The notes beneath the pieces were generated by a model that searched no databases, was not told the DNA's origin, and was given only the letters and a program-made list of their open reading frames with translations. DNA of 64,000 bases from Nostoc sp. PCC 7107 (GTDB lineage: Bacteria; Cyanobacteriota; Cyanobacteriia; Cyanobacteriales; Nostocaceae). The DNA is taken from the NCBI RefSeq assembly GCF_000316625.1, contig NC_019676.1, forward strand, positions 2,264,501-2,328,500. The letters are read 5' to 3'. Shown here one piece after another: positions 8,413-17,622 of the stretch; the stretch's first letter is position 1; the number at the start of each line of letters is the position of its first letter. Made by a program: the position numbers and the translations under genes.

Positions 8413-9726
8413 CTATGTTGTATATTCGGCGTTGATTTTCACATAGTCGTAACTTAAATCACAACCCCAGGCTTTACCTGTACCATAACCATTACCAACG
8501 CTGACGGCAATAATTACGGGATTGTCTAAGCGTTGAGTTTTGATGTTACTGCGAACATCGCCCGATAAATCATTACTATTATTAGTAGCCACTACATTTG
8601 CAACAGGATAATCGCTGGCTGCTTGTTTTAAATATGCGCTGGCAGCGGCGCGGTCAAATTGCAACGGTTGACCATTTTCTAATAGTAGGAAATCGCCTAA
8701 TTTAATTTGCAAGTTATCCTGCTCAAAGGGTACACCTGCACGTCCCGCGGCGGCGGCGATGCGTCCCCAGTTGGGGTCACGCCCAAAGATTGCAGATTTA
8801 ACTAAGGATGAACCTGCAATGGTTTTGGCAATTTGTCGTGCGGCGAGGTCATCATGAGTTCCTGTAACTTGCACTTCAACCAGACAGGTTGCACCTTCAC
8901 CATCCCGCGCGATCGCTTTAGCTAAATGCTGGCATACTGCTGTTAACATCGCCTCTAATTTTTCGGCTTCTGCACCCATCTCGGTAATTGCTGGGGTACG
9001 AGATTGACCATTGGCTAAGGCAATTAAACTATCGTTGGTGCTAGTATCGCCATCTACGGTAATGGAATTAAAGCTTTTATCTGCGGCTCTACTCAACATT
9101 TGTTGCCAAAGATGGGGAGAAACGGCCGCATCACAGGTGACAAATGCCAGCATAGTTGCCATGTTGGGGTGAATCATCCCGGAACCTTTGGCAATACCAC
9201 CAATGCGGACTGGGCGATCATTTATAGTTGTTTCTAAAGCAATGGATTTTGGTACTAAATCTGTAGTGATAATTGCGCCAGCAGCAGCATCAGAACCTGT
9301 TTCGGAAAGTGATGCTACTAATTTAGGAATCCCACTGCGTAAAGCATCCATCTTGATGCGTTTTCCAATTACCCCAGTGGAAGCCAGCAAAATCAATTCT
9401 GGGTCAATATTTAATTCTTTGGCTAATAACTCCGCACTTTCATTAGCATCACGTACACCTTGACTACCTGTAGCAGCGTTGGCTTGTCCGGCGTTGCAAA
9501 GAATAGCACGAGCGCTAGGTTTGGCTTGTAAAATTTGACGGCAATAATCTACACAGGCGGCTTTAACTTGAGAAGTGGTAAATACACCAGCTGCGATCGC
9601 TTCAACATCAGATACTATCAAAGCTAAATCTGGCAATCCCGACGGTTTTAATCCTGCGGTGATTCCTGCGGCTCGATATCCTTTAGGCGCAGTCACACCA
9701 CCAGTAATTTCTTGCCAGTCTGCCAT
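8413..9726 (-). CDS. argJ: Bifunctional ornithine acetyltransferase / N-acetylglutamate synthase
   Basis: The 437-residue enzyme recycles the acetyl group from N-acetylornithine to glutamate in arginine synthesis and may also make N-acetylglutamate from acetyl-CoA. The precursor cleaves itself between A and T in the motif MIHPNMATMLAF; the new N-terminal Thr (T191) is the nucleophile. Other conserved parts are TTSQVKAACVDYCR, CNAGQANA, GIAKGSGMI and the C-terminal GNGYGTGKAWGCDLSYDYVKINAEY. The start at 9726 (MADWQEITGG) is preferred over the ATG six codons upstream because GGGGGA lies just before it and the family starts there. Confidence 0.96.
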   Translation of the reverse strand: MADWQEITGGVTAPKGYRAAGITAGLKPSGLPDLALIVSDVEAIAAGVFTTSQVKAACVDYCRQILQAKPSARAILCNAGQANAATGSQGVRDANESAELLAKELNIDPELILLASTGVIGKRIKMDALRSGIPKLVASLSETGSDAAAGAIITTDLVPKSIALETTINDRPVRIGGIAKGSGMIHPNMATMLAFVTCDAAVSPHLWQQMLSRAADKSFNSITVDGDTSTNDSLIALANGQSRTPAITEMGAEAEKLEAMLTAVCQHLAKAIARDGEGATCLVEVQVTGTHDDLAARQIAKTIAGSSLVKSAIFGRDPNWGRIAAAAGRAGVPFEQDNLQIKLGDFLLLENGQPLQFDRAAASAYLKQAASDYPVANVVATNNSNDLSGDVRSNIKTQRLDNPVIIAVSVGNGYGTGKAWGCDLSYDYVKINAEYTT

Positions 9727-9836
9727 TTTTACGTTCCCCCACAAATATTAGCGGCTTGACTGGCGATTATACCAATAGTCAACAGTCAATAGTCAATTGT
9801 CATTTGCCTATTTTCTACGCCCTATTTTTATTGAAA

Positions 9837-9924
9837 AAGGAGAGCTACTTGAGCAGCTCTCCAGATCATCAGGGTGCATCTACTTAACACAGCATATCAT
9901 TTTTGCCATGAGGAGTATCACCCA
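9837..9924 (+). repeat. Duplicated hairpin element, copy 1
   Basis: A perfect hairpin GGAGAGCT (9839-9846) / AGCTCTCC (9855-9862) with an 8-nt loop is followed by the shared string GGTGCATCTACT (9873-9884) and a purine motif 'TGAGGAGTATCAC' (9909-9921). Copy 2 has the same parts in the same order with diverged sequence. The preserved layout suggests a functional RNA or protein-binding element. Strand is assigned only for description. Confidence 0.6.
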
Positions 9925-10190
9925 TTATTTGTTTTTTTGTATAAATATTATTAAGATTTTATCCGTAGAATACTTAGACATAGAATTTTAGATGAAAATG
10001 GTAAATTTAGTTACTACCCTGTGTCACATCTAAAAATGCACATTGATGTTTATGGTTGTCTTGAATCATTTTTGATTGCTTTGATGGCTTGAATTACTTG
10101 CTTCAGAAAATAAACTGGCTAAGTTAATTGCTTTGCTTACCAAATAAAGATTTCAAATGTGATAGAAACATAACTTCCTAGTTAAAAAAT

Positions 10191-10275
10191 AAGGAGAGAA
10201 GCTAGGGCAACTCTCCGAATCATTAGGTGCATCTACTAAGCAAATAATAGCCTTTTATTTGTGAGGGTTATTACT
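10191..10275 (+). repeat. Duplicated hairpin element, copy 2
   Basis: GGAGAG (10193-10198) pairs with CTCTCC (10211-10216). GGTGCATCTACT (10226-10237) follows, then CAAATAA (10241-10247) complementary to TTATTTG, and then 'TGAGGGTTATTAC'. The stem is shorter than in copy 1 but its closing bases and the 12-nt shared string are kept. Confidence 0.6.
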
Positions 10276-10370
10276 TAGCAAGCTGTGATTTTAGTAAATA
10301 TACGGTAAAGAAATTACTGAATAGAAACTAGAGAAAATGTCTGATGGGTAAGAATTTACTGGCAATCAAA

Positions 10371-11870
10371 CTAGGCATTCAGCTTTTTTTCCACCAGTTC
10401 ATTAGTTAACTTCGGATCAGCACGTTTGCTGGTCTTTTTCAGCACTTGCCCGACAAAGAAGCCTTTGAGATTGGTGTTACCGTTACGGTATTTTTCTAGT
10501 TCTTTGGGGTTAGCGGCAATCACTTCATCGACAATTGGTTCTAGGATACTGGGGTCAGTGATGAGTTCTTGGCCGGCAAAAGCTTTTTCTGGAGTCACAC
10601 CTTGGAGTAAATCTGGCAATTTTTCTTTAGCTTGGGCGTTGCTAATTTTCCCAGTTTCAATGCGGGTAATTATTTCAGCCAAGTTAGCAGGGGTTAAAGC
10701 AATATCATTAATATTGAGTTTTTGCTTGTTGAGATATGCGGCGATATCTTGAGTAATCCAGTTTGCAGCTGCTTTGGGATTTGCGCCAGATGCGATCGCT
10801 GCTTCAAAATATTCTGATACGATATGCTCTTCTGTCAAGACTCGCGCATCATAGGTTGAAAGTCCCAATTCAGTCTCATAACGATAACGCTTTTGGGCGG
10901 GGAGTTCTGGTAGTTCGCTGCGCCAGTTCTCTAATTGAGTATAGGTTACCTCAATGGGGGCTAAGTCTGGTTCGGGGAAGTAGCGGTAATCGCTAGAACC
11001 TTCCTTAACCCGCATACTAATTGTGCGTTGTGCGCCTTCTTCCCATAACCGGGTTTCTTGAATAATAGGTTCTCCGGCTTCAACAGCGGCGATTTGGCGT
11101 TCAATTTCGTATTCAATGGCTCGTTGAATGGCGTTGAAGGAGTTCATATTTTTAATTTCTACCTTCGTGCCAAATTTCTCTTGTCCGATGGGACGGACGG
11201 AGATGTTAACATCACAACGCAACGATCCTTCCTGCATATTTCCGTCACTCACACCGAGATAACGCATAATCCGGCGTAGTTCTTGGGCGTATTCCGCAGC
11301 TTCTTGTCCAGAACGAATATCAGGTTCCGAGACAATTTCTACTAGCGGTACACCTGCACGGTTGTAGTCTACTAAAGAATAGCTCGAACCAGACAGGCGA
11401 GTCTCGTTCCGAGAGGCTCCGCCAACGCTTCCCGCGTGTACCAACTTCCCTGCATCTTCTTCCATGTGCAAGCGAGTAATCCCAATCCGTTTGCGGACAG
11501 GATTACCATCAGCATCTACCAACTCAATTTCGATCCAACCATGTTCTGCGATCGGTAAATCATATTGAGAAATTTGGTAATTTTTCGGTAAATCAGGATA
11601 AAAATACTGTTTACGGTCAAATTTGCTATATTTGGCGATTTGGCAATTCAATGCTAAACCGGCTTTCACTGCATACTCTAGAACTTTTTCGTTGAGTACG
11701 GGTAAAACTCCAGGTAATCCCATACACACGGGGTCAATGTTAGTATTTGGATCAGCACCGAACGCCGTAGAGCTACTAGAGAAAATTTTTGTATTCGTAC
11801 TTAGCTGACAATGGGTTTCTAGACCAATAATCGCTTCGTACTCAGTTTTGACTGGAGTAGCAGAAGTCAT
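10371..11870 (-). CDS. gatB: Aspartyl/glutamyl-tRNA(Asn/Gln) amidotransferase subunit B
   Basis: This is subunit B of the GatCAB complex, which amidates Glu-tRNA(Gln) (and Asp-tRNA(Asn)). Conserved stretches include IIGLETHCQL, GLPGVLPVLN, KFDRKQYFYPDLPKNYQISQ, YNRAGVPLVEIVSEPDI, DGNMQEGSLRCDVNIS and the C-terminal YqeY-like tRNA-binding domain (about 350-495). At 499 residues it is slightly longer than usual. Residues 149-157 (VGGASRNET) have no place in the family motif 'VHAGS.RLSGS' and are encoded by a palindromic GC-rich repeat, so a repeat seems to have inserted in frame. The other subunits are not in the window. Confidence 0.96.
   Translation of the reverse strand: MTSATPVKTEYEAIIGLETHCQLSTNTKIFSSSSTAFGADPNTNIDPVCMGLPGVLPVLNEKVLEYAVKAGLALNCQIAKYSKFDRKQYFYPDLPKNYQISQYDLPIAEHGWIEIELVDADGNPVRKRIGITRLHMEEDAGKLVHAGSVGGASRNETRLSGSSYSLVDYNRAGVPLVEIVSEPDIRSGQEAAEYAQELRRIMRYLGVSDGNMQEGSLRCDVNISVRPIGQEKFGTKVEIKNMNSFNAIQRAIEYEIERQIAAVEAGEPIIQETRLWEEGAQRTISMRVKEGSSDYRYFPEPDLAPIEVTYTQLENWRSELPELPAQKRYRYETELGLSTYDARVLTEEHIVSEYFEAAIASGANPKAAANWITQDIAAYLNKQKLNINDIALTPANLAEIITRIETGKISNAQAKEKLPDLLQGVTPEKAFAGQELITDPSILEPIVDEVIAANPKELEKYRNGNTNLKGFFVGQVLKKTSKRADPKLTNELVEKKLNA
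11397..11435. repeat. Palindromic repeat inserted in gatB coding sequence
   Basis: The stretch contains TCTCG/CGAGA (11402-11414) as a perfect short hairpin, followed by GGCTCCGCCAACGC. This resembles the dispersed 'GCGTTGGCGGAGCC' repeat of Nostoc-type genomes. It supplies about nine extra codons to gatB without breaking the frame. Confidence 0.55.
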
Positions 11871-12034
11871 AAGATTAAAAGTTCGACCAATTTACACGTA
11901 GATTACTATTTTAGCCTCGCCTTGACGATTTCTTGCTCTGATGCGTAGATGGAAGGGCTTGTTGAGAGATATCGCTGCAAGTATGCAAGACGGTAGGAAA
12001 AATTGCTACTATAGAGCAAAAAGAATGTATCACC

Positions 12035-12379
12035 ATGCCTAACGTCGAAAAAATTAGCGTAGCTCTGACTCCAGAAATGGCAGCTTTGGTTCGTAATGCT
12101 GTAGAGTCAGGGGAATATGCAACTAGCAGTGAGGTAATTCGTGAAGCACTGCGCGAGTGGAAGCAAAAACGCTTACTTCAGTTGCAAAATCTTGAAAAGC
12201 CAATAGCTGAATCAAAATTAGATTTAACAGCAGAAGAGAAATTAGCTAAATTAAATAAATTATTTGGAGCGTGGAAAAATCAACCAGACTTAACAGAAAT
12301 ATTTGCAGAAATTGACCAGCAACGCCATACTTATCAAGGTAGAAGCATAGACTCAATTGATAATCGGGATAACGACTAG
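12035..12379 (+). CDS. ParD-like ribbon-helix-helix antitoxin
   Basis: The 114-residue product starts with a ribbon-helix-helix: [42 protein letters not shown]. The beta strand followed by '[10 protein letters not shown]' is the ParD/CC2985 antitoxin signature. The C-terminal half (about 50-114) is charged and helical and probably wraps the toxin. It is longer than typical ParD (about 80-95 residues). Its stop codon shares one base with the start of the downstream PIN toxin gene, indicating translational coupling. It probably represses its own promoter. Confidence 0.85.
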   Translation: MPNVEKISVALTPEMAALVRNAVESGEYATSSEVIREALREWKQKRLLQLQNLEKPIAESKLDLTAEEKLAKLNKLFGAWKNQPDLTEIFAEIDQQRHTYQGRSIDSIDNRDND

Positions 12380-12774
12380 TGTATCTGTTAGACACTAATA
12401 TTTGCATTGCGCTGCTCAAAGCAGATACCCAAGCAGTAAAAAAATTTAATTTCTATTTTGGTCAATGTTATCTATCCACAATTATAGTTGCAGAACTTTA
12501 TAAAGGTGTTTACTATTCTCAACAAGTAGCCAAGAATCTAGAAGATTTACAGCAGTTCATTGACCTATTACCAATAGAACCATTTGATATAAATGCAGCT
12601 TGTGAATTTGGCAAGATTCAAAGTGAGCTCAAAAAGATTGGTAAACTAACTGGCGAAGTCGATGCTTTAGTTGCTGCTGTTGCTCGTTCTCGTAATGATA
12701 TTGTTGTAACTAATAACATCAAAGATTTTGTTAATATTCCCAACTTACAGTTAGAGAATTGGTTAAACAATTAG
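12379..12774 (+). CDS. vapC: VapC-type PIN-domain RNase toxin
   Basis: The 131-residue PIN protein starts at a GTG that overlaps the antitoxin stop by one base. Acidic residues of the Mg-dependent RNase site are visible: D5 in MYLLDTN, E in VAELYKG, D in GEVDALVAA and D in TNNIKDF. VapC toxins cut tRNA or rRNA. Usual VapC partners are AbrB-, Phd- or RHH-type antitoxins; here the partner resembles ParD. The C-terminal 'NIPNLQLENW' is also typical of the family. Confidence 0.88.
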   Translation: MYLLDTNICIALLKADTQAVKKFNFYFGQCYLSTIIVAELYKGVYYSQQVAKNLEDLQQFIDLLPIEPFDINAACEFGKIQSELKKIGKLTGEVDALVAAVARSRNDIVVTNNIKDFVNIPNLQLENWLNN

Positions 12775-12883
12775 ATATAAATTAATAATTATTTTATTTA
12801 TCTCTATATTGTTCAGCATTTATTTTATTGCTCTTTTCACCTTTGTAGCAAAGAATAATGATAACAATATACAAATATAAACT

Positions 12884-14635
12884 ATGACTCATCAAATATA
12901 TACAACTGATATCTTAGTTGTAGGCGGGGGAACTGGGGGAACGGCGGCGGCGATTCAAGCAGCCAGAAGGGGTATTAAAACGCTTTTGGTGAGTGAGTTT
13001 GCTTGGCTGGGGGGAATGCTGACTGCTGCTGGAGTGTCTGCACCAGATGGGAATGAGTTAGTTGCTTGGCAAACTGGGTTATGGGGTGCGTTTTTACAAG
13101 AGTTACGACATCGCCAACCAGGAGGATTAGATAATAGTTGGGTGAGTTTTTTTAGTTACAATCCGGCTGTGGGGGCGGAGATTTTTGCAGATTGGGTGAA
13201 AGAGTTGGCAAATCTGCAATGGATTTCTGGACAGGTACCATTGGAAGTTTTACAACAGGGAAATTGTATTACTGGTGTACGGTTTGCTGATTTTACTGTG
13301 CAAGCCAAGGTGATTCTTGATGGTACAGAGTTAGGCGATTTATTGGCGTTGGCGGAAATTCCTTGCCGTTGGGGTTGGGAGTTACAAAGTGAATGGGGAG
13401 AACCCAGCGCCCCAGTTAGTTGTAATGCGCTGACAGAGAAATATCCAGTACAGTCCCCAACTTGGGTAGTAATTATGCAAGATTTTGGTGATGCCGTTGC
13501 ACCAGAAATTCCGGCTGCGCCTAATTATAATCCAGGGTTATTTGATGGTGCTTGGGAAAATTATGGTGCGGAGAAGTTTTTGAATTATGGACGCTTGCCA
13601 GGCGATCGCTTTATGATTAACTGGCCCATCAAAGGGAATGACTACGGTGAAGGTGTCGGGCGTTTGGTAGAGTCAGAAGCATCTAAAGCTGAGTTTATCC
13701 AAGAATGTCGCTGGCAAAGTCAAAATTTCGCTCATTTTATCCAAAATCAGCTAGGTCGCCGCTATGGTTTGGCAGAGAAAATTTTCCCTTGGGCTGAGAC
13801 AGCTTTTGCCTTACATCCCTATTACCGTGAAAGTCTCCGTTTAGTAGGACTCACAACAATTCTGGAACAAGATATTTTACCTGTGCCTGGAGGTAAAGTT
13901 GCATCTCTGTTTCCAGATGCAGTGGCTATTGGTAACTACGCCAACGACCATCATTATCCAGGCTTTGATTTACCGCTGCAACCTAAATCTATTCGCTGGG
14001 GGGGACGCTGGACGGGAACGCCGTTTACTATTCCTTATCATTGTTTAGTTCCGGCAACTACAGACGGTTTATTAGTGTGTGAAAAAAATATTTCTGTGTC
14101 TCACATAGCTAATGGTGCAACAAGATTACAACCTGTAGTGATGGGTATCGGTCAAGCGGCTGGGATGGCTGCTGCTATGTGCGTGGAGTTGGGTGTACAA
14201 CCGCGAGATTTACCAGTTAGGGTTTTACAAGAAGCATTATTACAAGATAAACAAGCACCTGCGGCGATCGCACCTTTATTTAATCTAGATTTTTCCCCTC
14301 ATCATCCACAATGGTTGTCCACGCAACTCTATTATTTAGATAATCCTCAAAATTATCCTGTAAGCGGTAATTGCCCTCGGATATCTTCAGTTGATAAAGT
14401 AGTAATACCAGATGGTGAATGTTTTACAGGCATTTTCCAACGTATAGATCAGCAAAATTACAAACTTTTAATTACTGAACCAACTGCTGAACAAGGAAAA
14501 ACTTGGCAACTAGTAACTTTGCGATCGCACATAGATGAACAGCTACAAATTGCTGTACATGAACAATTGATTACTGTGTGGGGAAGGCCAAATCACTCTG
14601 GTAATTGGTTATTAGTTGATAAATTAGAAGGGTAA
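12884..14635 (+). CDS. FAD-dependent oxidoreductase (FAD_oxidored family)
   Basis: This 583-residue flavoprotein has an N-terminal dinucleotide-binding motif [20 protein letters not shown] followed by a strand ending in LLVSE. Later motifs are [20 protein letters not shown] and a C-terminal FAD-contact region [33 protein letters not shown]. This is the FAD_oxidored (PF12831-like) group, which contains xanthan-lyase-associated and uncharacterised dehydrogenases. Substrate is unknown. The last 100 residues are a non-flavin extension. It converges with the pentapeptide gene and overlaps it by 12 bp at the 3' ends. Confidence 0.82.
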   Translation: MTHQIYTTDILVVGGGTGGTAAAIQAARRGIKTLLVSEFAWLGGMLTAAGVSAPDGNELVAWQTGLWGAFLQELRHRQPGGLDNSWVSFFSYNPAVGAEIFADWVKELANLQWISGQVPLEVLQQGNCITGVRFADFTVQAKVILDGTELGDLLALAEIPCRWGWELQSEWGEPSAPVSCNALTEKYPVQSPTWVVIMQDFGDAVAPEIPAAPNYNPGLFDGAWENYGAEKFLNYGRLPGDRFMINWPIKGNDYGEGVGRLVESEASKAEFIQECRWQSQNFAHFIQNQLGRRYGLAEKIFPWAETAFALHPYYRESLRLVGLTTILEQDILPVPGGKVASLFPDAVAIGNYANDHHYPGFDLPLQPKSIRWGGRWTGTPFTIPYHCLVPATTDGLLVCEKNISVSHIANGATRLQPVVMGIGQAAGMAAAMCVELGVQPRDLPVRVLQEALLQDKQAPAAIAPLFNLDFSPHHPQWLSTQLYYLDNPQNYPVSGNCPRISSVDKVVIPDGECFTGIFQRIDQQNYKLLITEPTAEQGKTWQLVTLRSHIDEQLQIAVHEQLITVWGRPNHSGNWLLVDKLEG

Positions 14636-15394
14636 GAACTGAAGCAGAACTGAGCCAATACCACTTACAAAGTCGAAGAAACTTGCTTTGCCTGTAGTAA
14701 CATTTTCTTTGTACGGTGTTTGCAATTCTTTTATAAAAGCCTGGGCTGTTTGGGTTCCAGTGCCGTTTTGTTGGGTAGTAAATAGCTTGTCAGCTATTTG
14801 GGCATCTGCAAAAGCACCTTGACGGTCAAATAATTGGTATTTAGCAATACCACGAGCTAAGTAAGCGCCTGCGTATTCTGGTTTAGCGGCGATAGCTTGA
14901 TTAAAGTAACTAATTGCTTGTTGATGATTGCCTTTCTGCCCTTCTGCTATTCCCCAAGCATAAAACTCTTCTGGTGTAGCGACTTGTAATGGGATACCAA
15001 TAGCACCTTGAAAGTTAACTCCTTGTAGGTAAGCCTTGGTAAATTCTGCATTACCTAAATAAGTGTTTCTTAAATCTGCACCGGCAAGATTCGCCCCGTT
15101 AAATTTCGCCTCTGTTAAGTTAGCGCCAAATAATCCTGCACCACTTAAGTTTGCACCTCGTAAATCAGCACCCGTTAAATTAGCACGGCTGAGATTTGCA
15201 CCTGTGAGATTTGCACCACTCAAATTCGCCCCAGATAAATCAGCTAAAACTAACCCTGCACCAGTCAAATCGCAGTTCTGACATTCTTTGGTGGCTAATA
15301 ACTGTCTCAGATGTTCTGAATTAGCTGCTTGGGCAGTTGAGCTAACACCGATGGCGGCGACAAATATAATTGTGGCTAAAATTGGGCTTTTCAT
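14624..15394 (-). CDS. Secreted pentapeptide-repeat / TPR protein
   Basis: A 256-residue protein starting at the ATG at 15394, chosen because it opens a clean signal peptide ([23 protein letters not shown]); an upstream TTG at 15430 is unlikely. After the signal come '[11 protein letters not shown]' and about fifteen A(N/D)LxG pentapeptide repeats (about 40-120), which fold as a right-handed beta-helix. Two TPR-like units follow (about 145-210: [30 protein letters not shown]). The C-terminus is hydrophobic ([14 protein letters not shown]). It is probably exported to periplasm or thylakoid lumen. The function is unknown; the protein may be a scaffold. Confidence 0.8.
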   Translation of the reverse strand: MKSPILATIIFVAAIGVSSTAQAANSEHLRQLLATKECQNCDLTGAGLVLADLSGANLSGANLTGANLSRANLTGADLRGANLSGAGLFGANLTEAKFNGANLAGADLRNTYLGNAEFTKAYLQGVNFQGAIGIPLQVATPEEFYAWGIAEGQKGNHQQAISYFNQAIAAKPEYAGAYLARGIAKYQLFDRQGAFADAQIADKLFTTQQNGTGTQTAQAFIKELQTPYKENVTTGKASFFDFVSGIGSVLLQFLPF

Positions 15395-15508
15395 ACTTGG
15401 GTGTGGCAATATTTGCTGCTCAAAACTCAAAATTAGGCTATAAATTTATACTTCAGCCTATGATATGAAGAGTTTGAGCAATTTGCCCTCAGTAGATGCC
15501 TAGATTAG

Positions 15509-15652
15509 TTAATGAATTTGCATAACAGCAAATTCTCCTGGCTGATAAAAATCAATTTTTTGACTTGTATTGCTGGGAGCAGACCAACCTATCTCTGCAA
15601 TTAAACGTAAGACCAATGTTAAAATAGTTGCAAGTAAGAGTTTCTCTAGCAT
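15509..15652 (-). CDS. Small hydrophobic protein, 47 residues, unrecognised
   Basis: A short minus-strand frame encodes 47 residues. A hydrophobic N-terminus (MLEKLLLATILTLVLRLIA) is followed by a polar tail ending FAVMQIH. It is preceded by a very strong ribosome binding site, GGGGGAGAGGATA just before the ATG at 15652, which argues that it is translated. It could be a small single-pass membrane protein or a short secreted peptide. I recognise no family. It lies alone between the pentapeptide gene and a nuclease-fold gene. Confidence 0.45.
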   Translation of the reverse strand: MLEKLLLATILTLVLRLIAEIGWSAPSNTSQKIDFYQPGEFAVMQIH

Positions 15653-16045
15653 TATCCTCTCCCCCAATCCGCCACAAAATAATCAAAACTTATACTATCG
15701 GTAAGTATAATTTATAATTTACCCCAAAGGCTATGTCAGACTTACTTAAAACTCAATGATGTATATCTGGTTTTTGTGTGATGCTGATCACACAACAGGT
15801 AGAAAATAACTGGTGAAGCGATCGCTTTTCATCTCCGTATTAAACTAACTGGTAAAGCTGTCGTTAAGTCAAATGAAGCGTTAGATTGAACAAAGTATCG
15901 CTGCTATGACCAATCTCATCAGGACTTTGTTACGCAGAGGTTGCCTAATTTTATTAGCAATGTATTTAGTACTTCAGCAGATTAGGAAATGCTATAATTT
16001 ATGTGAGTAATAAATTTAAGTATATCTAAATGTGATCCCTTGCTG
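15653..16045. other. Intergenic region, no gene seen
   Basis: AT-rich sequence upstream of the small hydrophobic ORF and downstream of the gene ending at 16046. One HIP1-type octamer occurs near 15820. No convincing ORF, RNA or repeat was found. Confidence 0.4.
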
Positions 16046-16645
16046 TTAACCTTGAATTCCTTGAATTAAAATCCCTAAAATCTTATTTAATTCTTTAATA
16101 TAGTAGTTATTTAAATCAACAAATAAATTTGTACCTTCTAGCTTCAAAAATTTCCAAATATCTCCCGTTGTAACTGCTCCATAAATGGTTTTAATATTAT
16201 TGCCTTCTCGTTCATTAAATATCTGAGCCGCTAACATTGCTGCCATACATTGACCTAATCCATTTTTAATGTTTTCATTCTTGGCTTCAACAATAATAAT
16301 TACAGGTGCATTAATTGTTAACTGTTCTTTAGAACGGCTGATGACAAAATCACAATAACCATTTAGACCTTTGTCATTATCAACATTAAAATCTGTGCCA
16401 GAAAATAAACTTACCTGGCAATCAGCACTACGTCTTACCTCTAATAAAATAGGGGTAATAATCATTTCTGAGCGAGCTTTTTCTGTATTAATAGCTAATG
16501 CCAACTCTGTTGTTTCCTCTAAAATATTTATTAACTTATCACTTATTTGTATAGGTAAAATATTAGAAAATAAATCATTTTGTTCATGAATATTAATCTG
16601 AAAATCTTTTTTAAATTTAGTTAAGCTAAAATCACTATAAGCCAT
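16046..16645 (-). CDS. PD-(D/E)XK nuclease-like protein, uncharacterised
   Basis: The 199-residue protein contains SEMIITPILLEVRR, then LNGYCDFVISRS and PVIIIVEAKNENIKNGLGQCMAAMLAA. The order 'E ... GYCDF ... (I/V)VEAK ... GL.Q' fits the PD-(D/E)XK nuclease fold: the D of CDF and the E and K of EAK are the metal-binding and catalytic residues. Similar small proteins are common in filamentous cyanobacteria, often repeated in the genome, with unknown roles. No methyltransferase or other restriction gene is adjacent, so a restriction role is not supported. Confidence 0.6.
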   Translation of the reverse strand: MAYSDFSLTKFKKDFQINIHEQNDLFSNILPIQISDKLINILEETTELALAINTEKARSEMIITPILLEVRRSADCQVSLFSGTDFNVDNDKGLNGYCDFVISRSKEQLTINAPVIIIVEAKNENIKNGLGQCMAAMLAAQIFNEREGNNIKTIYGAVTTGDIWKFLKLEGTNLFVDLNNYYIKELNKILGILIQGIQG

Positions 16646-16714
16646 GAGAATTACCTGATAATTTCGCTAAGATGTTGTGGTGATTTGAATGCGATCGCAC
16701 ATTATTCAGTAGCC

Positions 16715-17179
16715 TCAACTCTCATATAGAGTTCCATCTTTTTGCGTAAAAATTCGCTCACCATTTACACCTGCTTTGGCAATTAAATCATCGTCTGGAT
16801 AGTAAGCTTCATCATCCGGTGTTCTATCCCCAATTTCTAAATAAATTACTATTGTCTCAGAGCGATTGACTAGTTGATGTCCGTTTTCTTCGCCAGCGGG
16901 AAAACCCGCCATCATTCCTGGTGTGAGAATTTGCTCTCCGGCGTTAGTAACCAAGGTTGCTTCACCTTCAATAATATAAATAAACTCATCTTGCCGAGTA
17001 TGCCAATGTCTTAAAGCCGAACAACTTCCAGGTGCTAGGGTGACTAAATTTACCCCATAATTTTTTAATCCGGCGGCATTACCTAACGCTTTTTTAACTC
17101 TCCCCGCAACGAGATGTTGAAATTTCTCTGGGTAAATTGAAGTTGTGCGGCTGGGAATATTATCTGGACTAATAATCAT
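16715..17179 (-). CDS. Cupin-domain protein
   Basis: The 154-residue protein has one cupin barrel. Motif 1 is GSCSALRHWHTRQDEFIYIIEGE (metal ligands H, H, E) and motif 2 is PAGEENGHQLVNRSE (H). The first ligands read HWHTRQDEF rather than the common HxHxxxxE spacing, which is the usual pattern in this subgroup. Such proteins bind a metal and may act as isomerases, dioxygenases or sensors; no substrate can be named. The start codon overlaps the 3' end of the GNAT gene by 11 bp, so it is the last gene of a three-gene operon. Confidence 0.85.
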   Translation of the reverse strand: MIISPDNIPSRTTSIYPEKFQHLVAGRVKKALGNAAGLKNYGVNLVTLAPGSCSALRHWHTRQDEFIYIIEGEATLVTNAGEQILTPGMMAGFPAGEENGHQLVNRSETIVIYLEIGDRTPDDEAYYPDDDLIAKAGVNGERIFTQKDGTLYES

Positions 17180-17609
17180 GTATTTTATCCTTATATGATT
17201 GGTGATATCGATACATCAATTTAAGATTGCCAACTTCTGAGGTAAAGTCCCAACGCTGATAAAATGGCATCATTTCTGGCAAACAGTAAAGCGCAATTTG
17301 TTCGACTTGATGTAATTGGGGATGATGCACAATTGCATCCATTAACTTAGCACCAAGCCCCTTTTTTCTATAGTCTGGTTTAATTATGACATCGTAAATA
17401 ATTGCTCGATACACAAAGTCTGTGAGAACGCGAGTAAACCCAATTAATTGTTCATTATTATCTATCAAGCCTAAAATAATATCTGAAGATTGTAGCATTT
17501 TAGCAACATCTTGATATGTACGCTGTTTGCTCCAGAATTCGTTTTTATATAACTCTACTAATTGATAAATTTGCTTTTCTGTGAGGGTGTCAATAAATTT
17601 GTAAGTCAT
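17169..17609 (-). CDS. GNAT-family N-acetyltransferase
   Basis: This 146-residue protein has the GNAT acetyl-CoA site 'VIIKPDYRKKGLGAKLMDAIVHHP' (the R/Q-x-x-G-x-G/A pyrophosphate loop is RKKGLG). The C-terminal 'EQIALYCLPEMMPFYQRWDF' is typical of small-molecule or protein acetyltransferases. The acceptor is unknown. It is the middle gene of an operon, 13 bp after the methyltransferase gene and overlapping the cupin gene. Confidence 0.88.
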   Translation of the reverse strand: MTYKFIDTLTEKQIYQLVELYKNEFWSKQRTYQDVAKMLQSSDIILGLIDNNEQLIGFTRVLTDFVYRAIIYDVIIKPDYRKKGLGAKLMDAIVHHPQLHQVEQIALYCLPEMMPFYQRWDFTSEVGNLKLMYRYHQSYKDKIHDY

Positions 17610-17622
17610 TGGAAAACTATCT

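Larger units (their letters stand above)
9727..10370. other. Gap between argJ and gatB with a duplicated element
   Basis: This 644-bp AT-rich gap contains no supported gene. Its main feature is two diverged copies of an approximately 90-bp structured element (annotated separately) about 355 bp apart. A T7 run follows the first copy (9932-9938). The gap is downstream of gatB and upstream of argJ on the minus strand. Confidence 0.6.
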
